From Prorocentrum cordatum (Eukaryota > Sar > Dinophyceae > Prorocentrales > Prorocentraceae), in the NCBI GenBank assembly GCA_963575745.1, contig CAUYUJ010009557.1:257501-321500 (forward strand): a DNA stretch of 64,000 nucleotides, given 5' to 3'. Shown in pieces: positions 30,364-40,369 of this stretch (position 1 is the first letter of the stretch; every line of letters begins with the position of its first letter). The notes under the pieces are model-generated. The model was not told the DNA's origin, ran no database searches, and saw only the letters and a program-made list of their open reading frames with translations. Both the position numbers and the translations under genes were made by a program.

Positions 30364-30419
30364 AAAGAGGTGATCACACGTGCGTCGATACTAGCTCGGA
30401 GGAGCATCGTTCGCGGTCC

Positions 30420-30900
30420 TGCGTCGTCATCGCCGTCGTCGTCACCATCTGTCGTTTTCCTTCGTCGTCCGTCCTCGTAATCGTCGTCGTCGTCATCATT
30501 CGTCGTCGTCCGTCCGTCATCATCGTCGTCGTCGTCCGTCGTCGTCGTTCTTCCTTGTCGTCGTCGCGATTGGACTGGAAGTGGGACCCCCGAAGGCCCA
30601 ACACATCGCGAAAACACCAGTCATGGAAAGCTCCCGGAGGCCCAATACCGTTCGAACTGTCTTCGCGAAGAAGCCCTCGCAGGCACTACATCGTGCGAAA
30701 ACGCATGCCTGGGAAACCCTCGGACGTCCTACACCATGCGCAAACGTCCGCCCAGGGAAGCTCCTGGAGGCCACACCCCGTCCAGGGAAGCCCCCGGAGG
30801 ACCTGATCATCGTCGTCGTCGTCGTCGGTCGTCGTCGTTGCTCGTTGTCATCGTCGGGATCGTCGTCGTCGGCGTCGTCCTCGTCGTCGTCGACGTTCTT
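30420..30900. repeat. (GTC)n tracts separated by a ~180-base spacer
   Basis: GTCGTC runs at 30423-30565 and 30805-30895. The spacer (30570-30800) contains three or four copies of a ~60-base unit with GGAAGCTCCCGGAGGCCC and CGAAAACxCAxG. Confidence 0.85.
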
Positions 30901-31758
30901 TCGCAGCGCACCCGATCGTTCGGCCCACCACCATAGACGCTGACCGCGCAGGGGCTCACTCGGGCGATCTGAAGCTTCCCCAGATCACCGAAGGACCCCA
31001 AATCCCTGGAAATACCCACAAGTAAACTCGAGAGTCGTTTTCCGGGAATACCCACGGAAAAACTCAAGAGCATCCTTTGGGGTCAGCAGGGCGGCAGCGT
31101 TGAATTATGTGATAATTTTTGGCACCGAGGACGGTCTCCAAGATGCCCAAAATGGGTTACAAGACCATCGCCAGCAACTGCTGCAGCATCGGACGAGGAA
31201 GGGCAGGATGGGGAAGGTGAGGGGGGGAGGAGGAGGGGGGAGGGAATAACGACGAGCAGGGGGAGGGCATCCAAGACCAGCCGCGCAATCGCCAGCAGCA
31301 AGAGAAGCGGAAGAGAAGGAATGAAGAGCGATGCGCTGCGCAACCGTGCAGGCCAGACGCGCGGCACATTATATCCGTCCTGCCCAGACGTATTGCGCGA
31401 GACGAGGTCCACGTGCGTGCGCGACCGTGAACGCCCGTCGAGAAAGCATGGCATAGCACAGCGCAGCGTAAATTTGGAATGCCCATCGGGAAAATCCCAA
31501 ATACCGAAGGACTCCCCAAGTGGGCCTCATGTTTCATGCAATCGATGGCGGAATTACGGGGGAGCCTCGGCGTCGACCGCGGCTTCCAAGATAACAACAT
31601 AGTTCCCAACGCAGGCACCTACAGCTGCCGCAGCAGTGGAGGAGGAAGAGGAGGAGGAGGAGGAGGACAACGAGCAGGAGGAGGGACGGCATCGTTTCTC
31701 TCGCTTTGCTGGTGCCGATACACAAAACTTCATGATTTCTTGACAACGCGCGCTTGGA
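30901..31758. other. Interval without recognisable genes
   Basis: 31195-31270 and 31635-31690 are GGA-rich. A CCCAxGGAAAxACTCxAGAG duplication lies at 30997-31075. Nothing coding supported. Confidence 0.5.
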
Positions 31759-32618
31759 TCAAGGCCCACTCACAAACCAGCGCGATGGTGGATAGCGCTG
31801 CTGAACGTCACGCGACTGCACAGAGCTCCTCGCCTCTCGGCTTCGCACGCGGTGATCGGCAGCGTGCGCGGGTGCATCTGACAACTTACCGGTAAGTTGT
31901 TTGGTGAGACCGGCAGTGCCAGACATGGTGTCGCCGGCGATACTCTCTGCGACGCCGAGTAGATGTAAGCTCTGCGCGCCCTTGTCCATTTGAGTTCCCC
32001 TCCAATGTGAATCCCCGTCCCAAGTGAGTCGCCCGACGGGCATGTGGATGCCGGAGATGCCCTGCTCGAACCATCAGTGCGAATGGACCGTCCAGTATCC
32101 ACTCGGTGATGTCAAACCCACGCTGTTCACCTTGGCCACTGCGTCACATAGCTGGGAGAACGCGTGATGGCCCTCGAACGCCTGCACGATCCCAGCCGCC
32201 GCCTGCTCGAGTTCCTTGCACTCGCGCAGCTGGCGGCTCAGCACGGCGCTGCCGCAGTATAGATGGGCGCGAGGGTGGCTGCTTCCATTTTTGAACTCAT
32301 CTCCGCTCTCCGCTGGGAAACGTTCAAGCCGAACGAGCAGCTTCAGCATCGCCCTGGCATTCTTAGCCGTCGGCCGCAATTATGTCTGCCTGATGTTGCT
32401 CGCTAGCCGGCGCGCGGCTTGCGAGCGGCACATCGCGTTGGAATTAACAAGCCACGCGACGGCTTCTGCAATCAGCAGGCCCGCGCCGCAGCGCGCATCG
32501 AACACGCGACGCGGCGCCTCCACATCGTGGATCAGTGCGCACTGACTCCCGACGCCCACGGCGATGGTCTCGTCGGCTGGCGCAGCCGCGTGTTGTGGAG
32601 CGGCGCAGAGTGACTAGG
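31759..32618 (-). pseudogene. Decayed ORF of about 285 codons, unidentified
   Basis: A single minus-strand frame keeps protein-like sequence for ~860 bases but has two in-frame stops (TAA near 32380, TGA near 32073). Segments in order: ETIAVGVGSQCALIHDVEAP, RRVFDARCGAGLLIAEAVAW, LRPTAKNARAMLKLLVRLER, HLYCGSAVLSRQLRECKELE, WFEQGISGIHMPVGRLTWDG and LHLLGVAESIAGDTMSGTAG. The 5' side is cut off by minisatellite array J'. The 3' part decays into an Arg/Ser-rich tail. No family could be named; the conserved look suggests a mobile-element ORF or a dead host gene. Confidence 0.45.
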
Positions 32619-32624
32619 CCACGA

Positions 32625-34640
32625 GAAGAGGCCCCAGTAGGAACTCCACCGAAGCCCCCAGAGGGAACGTCCGCATGCGCCCCGGAAACCCAATTTGGCA
32701 CTTTCACCTACCCAGTACAGCGCTTCGTGGTCCCTTAGGGGGCTTCACCGATGCCCCCAATGGGACCGTCCGCGTGCGTCCCAGAAGCCCAATTTGGTTT
32801 TTTTCCACCACCCAGTACAGCGCTTCGTGGCCCCATAGGGAGTTCCACCGAAGCCCCCAATGGGATCGTCCGCATGCGTCCCACACACCCAATTGGGCAT
32901 TTGCAGATACCCAATACAGCGCTTCGTGGCCCCATTGGGAGCTCCACCGACGGCCCCAGTGCTACCGCCCGCATGCGTTCCCCCCAACCCAGTACAGCGT
33001 TTCGTGGCCCCATAGGGAGCTTCACCGAAGAAGATATTCACAATTGCGGTACCCACAAATGCATATGATTGGGTCCTTCGCCAGGATAACTCGGGTGTCT
33101 CCTTTACTTTTTGGGACGGTCTCCTTTATTCCCAACCATCCTGTGGTGTTGGGTCCTCGTTTTGAAGAGATTGCGGCGCGCGTCACTCCTCCTCCTCCTC
33201 CTCCTCCTCCTCGCCCTCCTCCTTCCCCCCTGCGTTTCACCCACCCAGTACAGCGCTTCGTGGCCCCATAGGCAGCTCCACCCAAAGCCCCAATGGGGGA
33301 GGGCACATGCGTTCGCCAGACCCAATACAACGCTTCGTGGCCCCATAGGGGGCTCCACGTAAGGCCTCAGTGGAGGTGGACACATGCGTCCGCCACACCC
33401 AGTACAGCGCTTCGTGGTTCCATAGGGAGCTCCACGTAAGGCCCCACTGGGGGTGGCCACATGCGTCCGCCACAACCAGTACAGCGCTTCGTGGCCCCAT
33501 AGGGAGCTCCACGTAAGGCTCCAATGGGGGTGGCCACATGCGTCCGCCACAACCAGTACAGCGCTTCGTGGCCCCATAGGGAGCTCCACGTAAGGCTCCA
33601 ATGGGGGTGGCCAGATGCGTCTGCCACACCTAATACCATGCTTCGTGGCCCCATAGGGGGCTCCACCCAAGGCCCAACTGGGGGTGGCCACATGCGTCTG
33701 CCACACCCAGTACAGCGCTTCGTGGCCACATAGGGAGCTCCACCCAAGGCCCCAGTGGGGGTGGCCAGATGCGTCCGCCACACCCAGTACAGCGCTTCGT
33801 GGCCCCAATGGGAGCTTCACGACAGGCCCCACTGGGGGTGGCCACATTCACCAGCCACATCCAATACAGCGTTTCGTGGCCACATCGGGAGCTCCACGTA
33901 AGACTCCAGTGTGGGTGGCCACATGCGCCCGCCACACCCAGTACAGCGCTTCGTGGCCCCATAGGGAGTTCCACCCAAGGCCCCAGAGGGGGTGGCCACA
34001 TGCGTCCGCCACACCCAGTACAGCGCTTCGTGGTCCTATAGGGAGCTCCACGTAAGGCTCCAATGGGGGTGGCCACATGCGTCCGCCACACCCAGTGCAG
34101 AGTTTCGTGGCCCCATATTGAGCTCCACCCAAGGCCCCAGTGGGGGTGGCCACATGCGTCCGCCACACCCAGTGCAGCGCTTGGTGGCCCCATAGGGAGC
34201 TCCACAGAAAGACCCCAGTGGCACCGCCCGCATGCGTCGTCCACCACCCAGTACTGCATTTCGCGGCCCCATTGATTGGGAGCTCCTTCAAGCCCCAATG
34301 GCAGCTCCCGCGTGCGTCACCCCCACCCGGCACAGCGTTTCGTGGCCCCGTAGGGAGCTCAAGTGGCCACCGAATGTCCCAGTGGCAACGCCCGCATGCG
34401 TCCCCCCCTCCAGTGGCCCCCTAAGGAGCTCCACCGAAGGTCCCAGTGGCACCGCCCGCATGCGTCGGCCACCACCACGCATGCGTCGGCCCCGTAGGGG
34501 GCTCCACAGAAAGACCCCAGCGGCACCGCCCGCATGCGCCTCGCCCAACCAATACAACGTTTCGTGGCCTCATCGGGAGCTCCAGCGAGGGGCACCGCCC
34601 CCATGCGTCAGCCACACCCAGGACAGCCTTTCGTGCACTC
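32625..34640. repeat. Minisatellite array J' (inverted relative to J)
   Basis: About 25 units of mostly 77 bases: CAGTACAGCGCTTCGTGGCC, CCATAGGGAGCTCCACGTAA and GGTGGCCACATGCGTCCGCC. These are the reverse complement of array J units. It is interrupted at 33020-33235 by the tag GGTTGGGTCCTTCGCCAG type sequence, tag F4 and a TCC run, so it consists of two sub-arrays. Long frames on both strands are repeat translation. Confidence 0.95.
33127..33172. repeat. Tag F, copy F4 (inverted)
   Basis: TTCCCAACCATCCTGTGGTG with TTGGGTCCTCGTTTTGAAG, between the two sub-arrays of J' and followed by a TCC run. Confidence 0.88.
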
Positions 34641-34689
34641 ACAACGCGCTACTCATAACTGCATATGGTTGGGTCCTTCGCCAAGATAA

Positions 34690-35135
34690 TGTTTTGCGGG
34701 GGTCTCCTTTCCTTTTTGGGGGGGGGTCTCCTTGACTTGTTGGGTGTGCTCCTTTACCTTTTGGGGGGTCTCCTTTACTTGTTTGGGCGTCTCCTTTACT
34801 GTTTGGAGGGTCTCCTTTACGTGTTGGGGGTCTCCTTTACTTTTTGGAGGCCTCCTTTACTTGCTTGGGGGTCTCCTTTACTTTTTGGGCTGTCTCCTTT
34901 ACTTGTTTGGGGGTCTCCTTTACTCTGTGGGTGGTCTCCTGTCCGTTTTTTGGGGGTCTCCTTTACTTTCCAGTTGGTCTCCTTTACTTGTTTGGGGTCT
35001 CCTTTACTTATTGAGGGTCTCTTTTATTTTTTGGGGTGGTCTCCTGTACTTTTTTGTATGGCCTCCTTTACTTGTTGGGGTGGTCTTCTGTACTTTTGGG
35101 GGGATGCCCTTTACTTGTTGGGGGGTCTCCGTGAG
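34690..35135. repeat. GGTCTCCTTTACTTGTTTGG tandem repeat, array L
   Basis: About 17 copies of a 22-32 base unit, T- and G-rich on the plus strand. It begins just after the J' end tag at 34655-34680 and yields Phe/Leu/Gly frames that mimic membrane proteins. Confidence 0.93.
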
Positions 35136-36128
35136 GTTTCGCAGTGAACCGAGAAGACTCGCACAGGGTTTGACGAGCGCCCTCGCAACTTTCTCAACAC
35201 TTCGGGAGCCAGGCTTCCACAGGACAGCATGCGCTCCAAACCTCAAAACTTGGCATGAAAGAAATATGTCACAGCGGCGATGGGTGTTGGACAACAGTCC
35301 CATATTGGACAATTTGATGACGGCCCTCGGGCCCGAAGACGGGCCCTAGAGGGGCAAGAAACAGAGAACGCACTTCCAGGATGCGGTTCCACAGTGTCTC
35401 GTATGATGCTGAGCATCTTCGCCATCCCACAGCAACACCAAACCCTAGAACTAGACAAAACCCATGGGTTGCAAGCAGCTTAAAAGGCGCAGCGACGCAG
35501 ACACGACACAACAATCGACAGAACCAAGTCAAATGCGTACGCAACCGACTACAACATAGCCGAACTGACCGAACCGTGGACATCCTGGAACAAACTGTTT
35601 TTACGCGTCAATTCTCCCTATCCCGGCGACGCGTACAATGTAATATATATATATATATATGGACTGGAACACTCCACCCCATCGGTCGGTGGCACTCAGG
35701 GCGCCAGATCGATCAACGAGGGCCTCGGGGCCAAGAGTTGGAGCCAAAACGCCGAGTGTGACAAAATTGCGACGCCCGGATCATTGGAGAACTTTTTCTG
35801 GATAACCTTTTGACGTCGCAGTGCGGCAGACGCAGTCCGCATGCGCGCACGAACGGGCCGGAAGAAGGCAAGCGCAAATTAACTGGCGGCAAGAGGGGGG
35901 GAGTGAGAGAACACGCAGGCGGCCGCGGGAAGGAAAAAAAGTGGGAGTCAAGGGCACTCACAGGGCAAGGTGCATCGCCTTGGAGCGGCCGGGGTGGCCA
36001 GCCAGGGCTCCATCTCCTTGGCAGTGGGCGCGGGGCGGCATGGCTGCCACACCCAGGGGCAGAAGCGCAGGCAGAAGTACGCGGAGTGCAGGACCAGGAA
36101 GCGATCCACCACAGAAGCATCAATCGCC
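35136..36128. other. Interval without recognisable genes
   Basis: (TA)n at 35643-35660. The stretch 35950-36120 is open on both strands with GC-ending codons but matches nothing. Confidence 0.5.
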
Positions 36129-36257
36129 GGAGGTCTGCGCGGAATTATTCGATCGGTGCTGGTGCCTTCTCCACGGCGCGCGGAGCGCGCCAGGGGCGGC
36201 GCAGGAGACGCCGCCAGGAGCGGCGGTAAGCCGCCGATCCAACGCGCGGACCTCCCA
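36129..36257. repeat. Palindromic element family P, copy P4
   Basis: GGAGGTCTGCGCGGAATTAT with TCGATCGGTGCTGG at the left; GCCGATCCAACGCGCGGACC with TCCC at the right; GCGCGCGGAGCGCGCCAGGG in the centre. Confidence 0.88.
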
Positions 36258-36359
36258 AACTCTGGTCGTGCGACATGTTCTTCGAACCTCCGCCCCCTTG
36301 CGGCGCAGACGCGTTCCTTTCTGGCGCAAGGCGGCCTGGGCCCCCCCCGACTCTAGACG

Positions 36360-36470
36360 AGCGCGCTCCACTACTCACAAGGTAACTGCTCGCAACTGGC
36401 CTGGATCCCCCGCGGAGGATATACGATACGTTGCATCAAAACGGACATGCGTGTTTCGGACGTTTGCGAG
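36360..36470. repeat. GACGAACGCGTTCCACTACT-type repeat, copy 1
   Basis: CGAGCGCGCTCCACTACTCA, AAGGTAACTGCTCGCA and TGGCCTGGATCCCCCGCGG match 37005-37150 (CGAACGCGTTCCACTACTTG, AAGGTAACTACTCGCA). A third diverged piece lies next to ankyrin exon 5 (36725-36760). Confidence 0.82.
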
Positions 36471-36472
36471 TA

Positions 36473-36720
36473 TAGGGGGCCACATGCGGCCACATGTGAA
36501 CCCTACCCCTACCCCCCCACAACTTTTGAGGGGGAGGGTAGGTTCCACTTCGTTCGGGAGCTCCCGAGCGCAGTAAACCCCATCCTCTCCCTCAGAAGTC
36601 GTGGGTGGTACGGCGATGCGGCGCGATCCTCCGACTCCATCTGCTTGGACTCCACCCGGGAGGCCTCTCTACACTCTTTGCGTGCCCCCTAGGGGTAGGG
36701 TTCGCATGTGGCACCCTAGA
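36473..36720. repeat. Palindromic element family C, copy C3 with internal insertion
   Basis: Left arm GCCACATGTGAACCCTACCC, inner GGTTCCACTTCGTTCGGGAG hairpin, right arm CCTAGGGGTAGGGTTCGCAT. About 80 unrelated bases (36600-36685) separate the right arm from the centre. It lies immediately downstream of ankyrin exon 5. Confidence 0.85.
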
Positions 36721-36852
36721 GTAGGCACTCTGCGAGTAGCGGACCCCGCTCGGTGAGACTCCCGCGCCCGCAGCCACGCCGCCAGGCTCTGGTGGCCCTC
36801 GGCCGCGGCAAGGTCCGAGGGCCTCTGGCCCTCCTCGTCGGGGGCCGCGTGC
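36669..36852 (-). CDS. Ankyrin-repeat protein, exon 5 (C-terminal)
   Basis: The acceptor CTGCCGCCCAG|G completes the Arg codon split with exon 4. The exon reads HAAPDEEGQRPSDLAAAEGH and QSLAAWLRARES, the usual closing repeat (D-x-E-G-x-x-P-S-x-L-A...G-H...L-x-x-W-L). The frame then passes into C-family repeat (GCHMRTLPLGG) and stops at 36669. The true end is probably near 36759; either the last ~30 residues are repeat-encoded or a further exon exists. Confidence 0.82.
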
Positions 36853-37004
36853 CTGGGCGGCAGGTCAGGCAAGCGGGACCCTGACGCATTCGGCTCCTCC
36901 TCCTCCTCCTCCTCCTCCCTCCTCCTCCTCCTCCTCCTCCTCCTCCTCCCTCTCGGCATCGTTGGCCCTGTCCACCCGCCCACTGGGATACCCGCTGCTA
37001 GACG

Positions 37005-37150
37005 AACGCGTTCCACTACTTGCAAGGTAACTACTCGCAGATGGCCTGGATCCGCCGCGGGGGATCTACGATGAATTGCATCGAGGCAGGCATGTGTGTT
37101 TTCGGACGTACGCGAGAAGGCACTTTGCTAGTAGTGGAACGCGCTCGGTG
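37005..37150. repeat. GACGAACGCGTTCCACTACT-type repeat, copy 2
   Basis: Matches 36360-36470. Its ends, CGCGTTCCACTACTTGCAAG and TTTGCTAGTAGTGGAACGCG, are inverted repeats, so this is another palindromic element, here inside ankyrin intron 4. Confidence 0.85.
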
Positions 37151-37799
37151 AGCTACAATCGAAACTAGGACAGAAAAACATCCCGCCTGAGCACGAGACC
37201 CTCCGCTGGCCAACACGCACAGAACATCCAAGGTAGCACATTTACACGAAGCACGTTCGGGTACCCTCCCCGAACCGACCTCGCTCTGATACCTCGGTCC
37301 GACTGTACCCGACTTACCCCACTGGGTGGGGATAGATGTCACCCCCGTCGGGTCTCTCGTTTCGCGGCATCTATCCCCATCTGGAGCTGGTGCGTACGCT
37401 GGGAGAGCTAACGTACCTTGTTCCAATGGGGCTGGGAATGGTTCTGACGATGATGGTGAAAGAAACGACTCCTGAGGGGAACGGGTCTCGCCTCCCGGGC
37501 TCTCTTCCCCGGCACTGTGAAGGGGCCCTGGGACACACAAATGAATAGACACAAATAAAAGGATTCCCCTATATTTTCCCATATGTTCTGGGTTTCTGTC
37601 TTTCCCCCCACTTCCCATATTTTCCCCTATTTCCCTTGGGGAATTGACGACTCATTGTGTCTGTGTGTTTTTTGTCCATCCTGACACTGGCTTCTGCACC
37701 CTGAGCCGTGCCATTAGCGCGGCGCGAAGTACCCCCGAGGCCCCGCTGCCCGCAGGGCCCCGATACTCATGGCGAGGTGTGTGGCCCTGGGGCCAGCAG

Positions 37800-37905
37800 G
37801 AGGGGGAGGAGGAGGAGGAGGAGGAGGAGGAGGAGGAGGAGGAGGAGGAGGAGGAGGAGGAGAAGAGGAGGAGGAGGAAGAGGAGGGAGGAGAAAGGATG
37901 AGGAC
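37800..37905. repeat. (GGA)n tract
   Basis: Purine repeat in ankyrin intron 4. Confidence 0.9.
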
Positions 37906-38034
37906 GACGAGGAGGAGGGCGAACGCCTCATCCACCCACAGGGGGCACCTCCACCCACAGCAGGCTCCCTTTCTCGGATCGGGCGAAAGGGGGGGATAGC
38001 AAAAAGGGGGTTTGAGAATCAGCTGACGTAGCTG

Positions 38035-38170
38035 ATCTTCCCGGCGCCTCCCGGCGCCGGGAGGCGCCCATGTATCGAGGAGTGGACCCCTCGGCGGGGC
38101 CGAAACCAGCTGCATGCGGCAAATTCCGTAACCCACCCTTGCCCAATCCCCCCCTTTCGTCCGGCACGAC
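38035..38170. repeat. GGCGCCTCCCGGCGCCGGGAGG repeat, shared with 5525-5620
   Basis: GGCGCCTCCCGGCGCCGGG is itself palindromic. The trailing CAGCTGCATGCGGCAAATTC and CCCTTGCCCAATCCCCCC match the 5525-5620 copy and partly 11790-11825. Confidence 0.75.
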
Positions 38171-38184
38171 TTTAGTAAACCACC

Positions 38185-38300
38185 CTTAAGTGAAAACGGC
38201 CTCGGACCGAAACCGACGGACCTGGACCCGCAAAAATAACGGCCGCGACGCCCTCTCGCGAACCGAAAACGGCCAATTCACTAATCGACGTGTCAGGGTA
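38185..38300. repeat. Dispersed repeat family E, copy 3
   Basis: GTGAAAACGGCCTCGGACCG, CAAAAATAACGGCCGCGACG, CCCTCTCGCGAACC and AATTCACTAATCGACGTGTC. The last segment is shared with copy 2 (19141-19165). Confidence 0.85.
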
Positions 38301-38349
38301 GGAGGTCTATCAACCTCCGAGCCCCTTCCTCAGAGGAAGAAAAAAACTA

Positions 38350-38515
38350 CATAAACATAAACTTTCGACGGTCCTCGCGCAGTTCTTGGATGTGCGCCAG
38401 GCACCACTACCTTGCGCGCGGAGCGCGCCAGGGGCGGCGCCGGAGGGGCCGCCACGGGGGCCCAGCACATTCTGAGAAATCCGCATGGAGCGTGGAACGT
38501 TTATCTTTATGCCGT
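38350..38515. repeat. Palindromic element family P, copy P5
   Basis: ATAAACATAAACTTTCGACG with GTCCTCGCGCAGTTCTTGGA at the left and AAATCCGCATGGAGCGTGGA with ACGTTTATCTTTATGCCG at the right; GCGCGCGGAGCGCGCCAGGG in the centre. Near the donor of ankyrin exon 4. Confidence 0.85.
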
Positions 38516-38581
38516 TTTTTCTTCTTCGATTCCTGTCCTCCGCGCCCCGTCCCTCAGGGCCCCCATGCTTCAAGCACCGAC

Positions 38582-38625
38582 CTGGGCGTCAGGCCCCCGC
38601 CGCCGCGCAGCAGCCACCGACACAC
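38582..38625 (-). CDS. Ankyrin-repeat protein, exon 4 (44 bases)
   Basis: VCRWLLRGGGGLTP plus two bases. It continues the helix of exon 3 (GKHE-VCRWLL) and leads into the C-terminal repeat. The acceptor is CCCCCCCCGAG|GTG; the donor is CCCAG|GTCGG at 38581-38580. Palindrome P5 begins 66 bases further into the intron. Confidence 0.88.
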
Positions 38626-39310
38626 CTCGGGGGGGGGAAGGGGCGGGCGGGAGGCGGAAGCGTCCCCCCCCCAAGACATCCAACGTCTCGAACGATCACG
38701 ACGGAGTTTTGCTAGACATGGTCGGCTTCTGGGGGGCCCACTGCGGGCCGCCTCGGAGCTCCAAGGCCGTCGAGTCACGGCTCGGGATGGAAGGCCGGCC
38801 CCTTGGGAAAGGGTCGGGACTTCCGGGGACCCCGACTGAACGAGTCCGGTCATCGGAGGTCTGGGTGAGCACCTCCAGGGGGAGATACACGACGGTGGCG
38901 GCGCGCACAAGGGGGTGGGGGGAGGGGGAAGGCTTCTTGGAAGGAGGCTGCTTCTTAGAAGGCGCCGGCCCTGCATCCACAGACGAGGCCCGCGCCTTCT
39001 AAGCAGCAAAGGTGCTTCTAGGAAGCCTTCGCCCCTCCCTCTGCCCCCCTCTGCGCGCGGCCGACAGTTCTTGAGCACACGGGGGCCTTCTTGGAACACT
39101 GGAGGTCCCCGGAGAACTCGGGGGGTCCTCGCGGAAGCCTCCAGGAACTTCCGCGGAGCCGTTCCCGCGGGGGACCTCCGCAGATCTTGAGACGTGCCAC
39201 CCCCCGTCCCCCCCCGTCGTGGGGCGAGAACCAGCGGGGATGGCCACAGGCAGCCGAGGGCCAACTGGGGGATTACAGAGTGGGCAGGGTCGCGCTTCTG
39301 CGCCCTGAGC
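38626..39310 (-). other. Ankyrin-gene intron 3
   Basis: 685 bases, GAG|GCTCAG donor, CGAG|GTG acceptor. GGAAGGCTTCTTGGAAGGAG and TTCTAGGAAGCCTTCGCCCC around 38930-39030 form an inverted repeat (hairpin), giving a palindrome of about 130 bases. Confidence 0.75.
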
Positions 39311-39500
39311 CTCGTGCTTGCCGCGCTGCGCTGCCTTGTGCAGCGCGGAGTGGCCGTTGGCGTTGATCTGGGCAAAATCGCAGCTTTGCGAGAACAAGAA
39401 GGAACAGATCTCGACGCCGCCGGGGCCCTGCGCCGCCCAGAGAGCGGCGTTGCAGCCGTAGCTGTTCGTCGAGTGCACGTCGCAGCCGTGCGCGGCGAGC
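39311..39500 (-). CDS. Ankyrin-repeat protein, exon 3
   Basis: Sixty-three codons: LAAHGCDVHSTNSYGCNAAL, WAAQGPGGVEICSFLFSQSC, DFAQINANGHSALHKAAQRG and KHE. Two ankyrin repeats of the NSYGCNA / NANGHSALHKAAQ type. The acceptor is CTTCTTGAG|G at 39500; the donor is CACGAG|GC at 39310-39309. The turn before GCDVH is one residue shorter than usual if exon 2 ends at 39941. Confidence 0.88.
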
Positions 39501-39940
39501 CTCAAGAAGAGATGATCCCCCCCTAACAAGCAACCTGGCCTCTTCGGCCTGTTCACGACGGTCTGCCAATGATGAACTCAATGCCTCAGGTCAACACTCC
39601 AAGGAGAAACATCTCCTTTGCACGAAAACGCAAGGATGCCAGCAAGCTGCTCATTCATATGACCCCGACCTACCTTCAGAAGGGGCTTCCCTTTTCAGGG
39701 AACGCCCGTGCGGGTGTGCGTGAGTGGCGGACGACGGGACGCCGTTCAATGGGGGGAACGTGAAGCTACCAGGTGTCCCATGCTCGCGCGTCGTACTCAT
39801 CGACGCGAGGCTATCTTTCTTCGCGCCCTCTCGCGGACGCCCTGGACAATGGCAGCTCCCCGGCCAAGGCCTCGACGTGTGACTTGCGGCTGTCTTCGCG
39901 TCCCCCTTGGGAGACCTCTTCCTCCCCCCGAAGGAGCCAC
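39501..39940 (-). other. Ankyrin-gene intron 2
   Basis: About 440 bases if exon 2 ends at 39941. No element recognised except short CGACGxGAxGC repeats near 39730 and 39795. Confidence 0.55.
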
Positions 39941-40029
39941 TGCAAGCAGCCGAGGTGGCCCTGCCAGGCTGCCCAGCAGAAGGCGCTCGTGCCGTCGCGG
40001 GTGAGGGCGTCCGCTTGAACACCCTGCTC
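39941..40029 (-). CDS. Ankyrin-repeat protein, exon 2
   Basis: Reads EQGVQADALTRDGTSAFCWA, then AWQGHLGCL, one ankyrin repeat whose start completes the preceding helix (WLVE-EQG). The acceptor is CTCTGGAG followed by GAG at 40029. The best donor is TTGCA|GTGG at 39941/39940, phase 2, which joins CA to the G of exon 3. The frame remains open for another ~130 bases, so a longer exon is possible, but no other canonical site keeps frame. Confidence 0.78.
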
Positions 40030-40039
40030 CTCCAGAGCA

Positions 40040-40330
40040 ACATGAAATTCAACAACAACAAACAGACAAACAAAGAAAATCAACAACAACAATAATTAGA
40101 ACACACAACACAAAACAAACAACACCAACAACACCACCAACACCAGCAATAACAACACGAACACCACCACCACCACCAGCAACAACACCATCAGCATATC
40201 AACAACAACAACCACAATTATCATGTTAAGACTGCTGTTCGTTCTTACTGGCACGCGTGTCTTGCATTTCGTATACCCCAACCGTCGATACCCGCCCACT
40301 CCGTCTTCGATTGCACCCCCTTTCGGGGGG
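40040..40330. repeat. Intron module copy 1: CAA run and TCGATCGTACCCC block
   Basis: CAACAACAA/CACCAC run (40040-40215), ATGTTAAGACTGCTGTTCG, CCCAACCGTCGATACCCGCC and CTTCGATTGCACCCCCTTTC. Confidence 0.85.
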
Positions 40331-40369
40331 AATCTATTCATTGTCGGCCACTGACTGAAGGGCGAAGGA

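Larger units (their letters stand above)
36853..38581 (-). other. Ankyrin-gene intron 4
   Basis: 1729 bases, AG|GTCGGT donor and CCCAG|G acceptor. Contains P5, the E-family block at 38185-38300, a GGA run at 37800-37905, the inverted repeat at 37005-37150 and a TCC run near 36897-36950. 37150-37640 has no recognised feature except the 37545 segment shared with 28663. Confidence 0.78.

Noticed and set aside
32675-34735. Similar frames at 32.7-34.7 kb
   Set aside because: Translation of array J'.
35950-36123. Open GC-rich stretch as a further ankyrin-gene exon
   Set aside because: No frame matches ankyrin repeats and the protein already ends with the usual closing repeat in exon 5.
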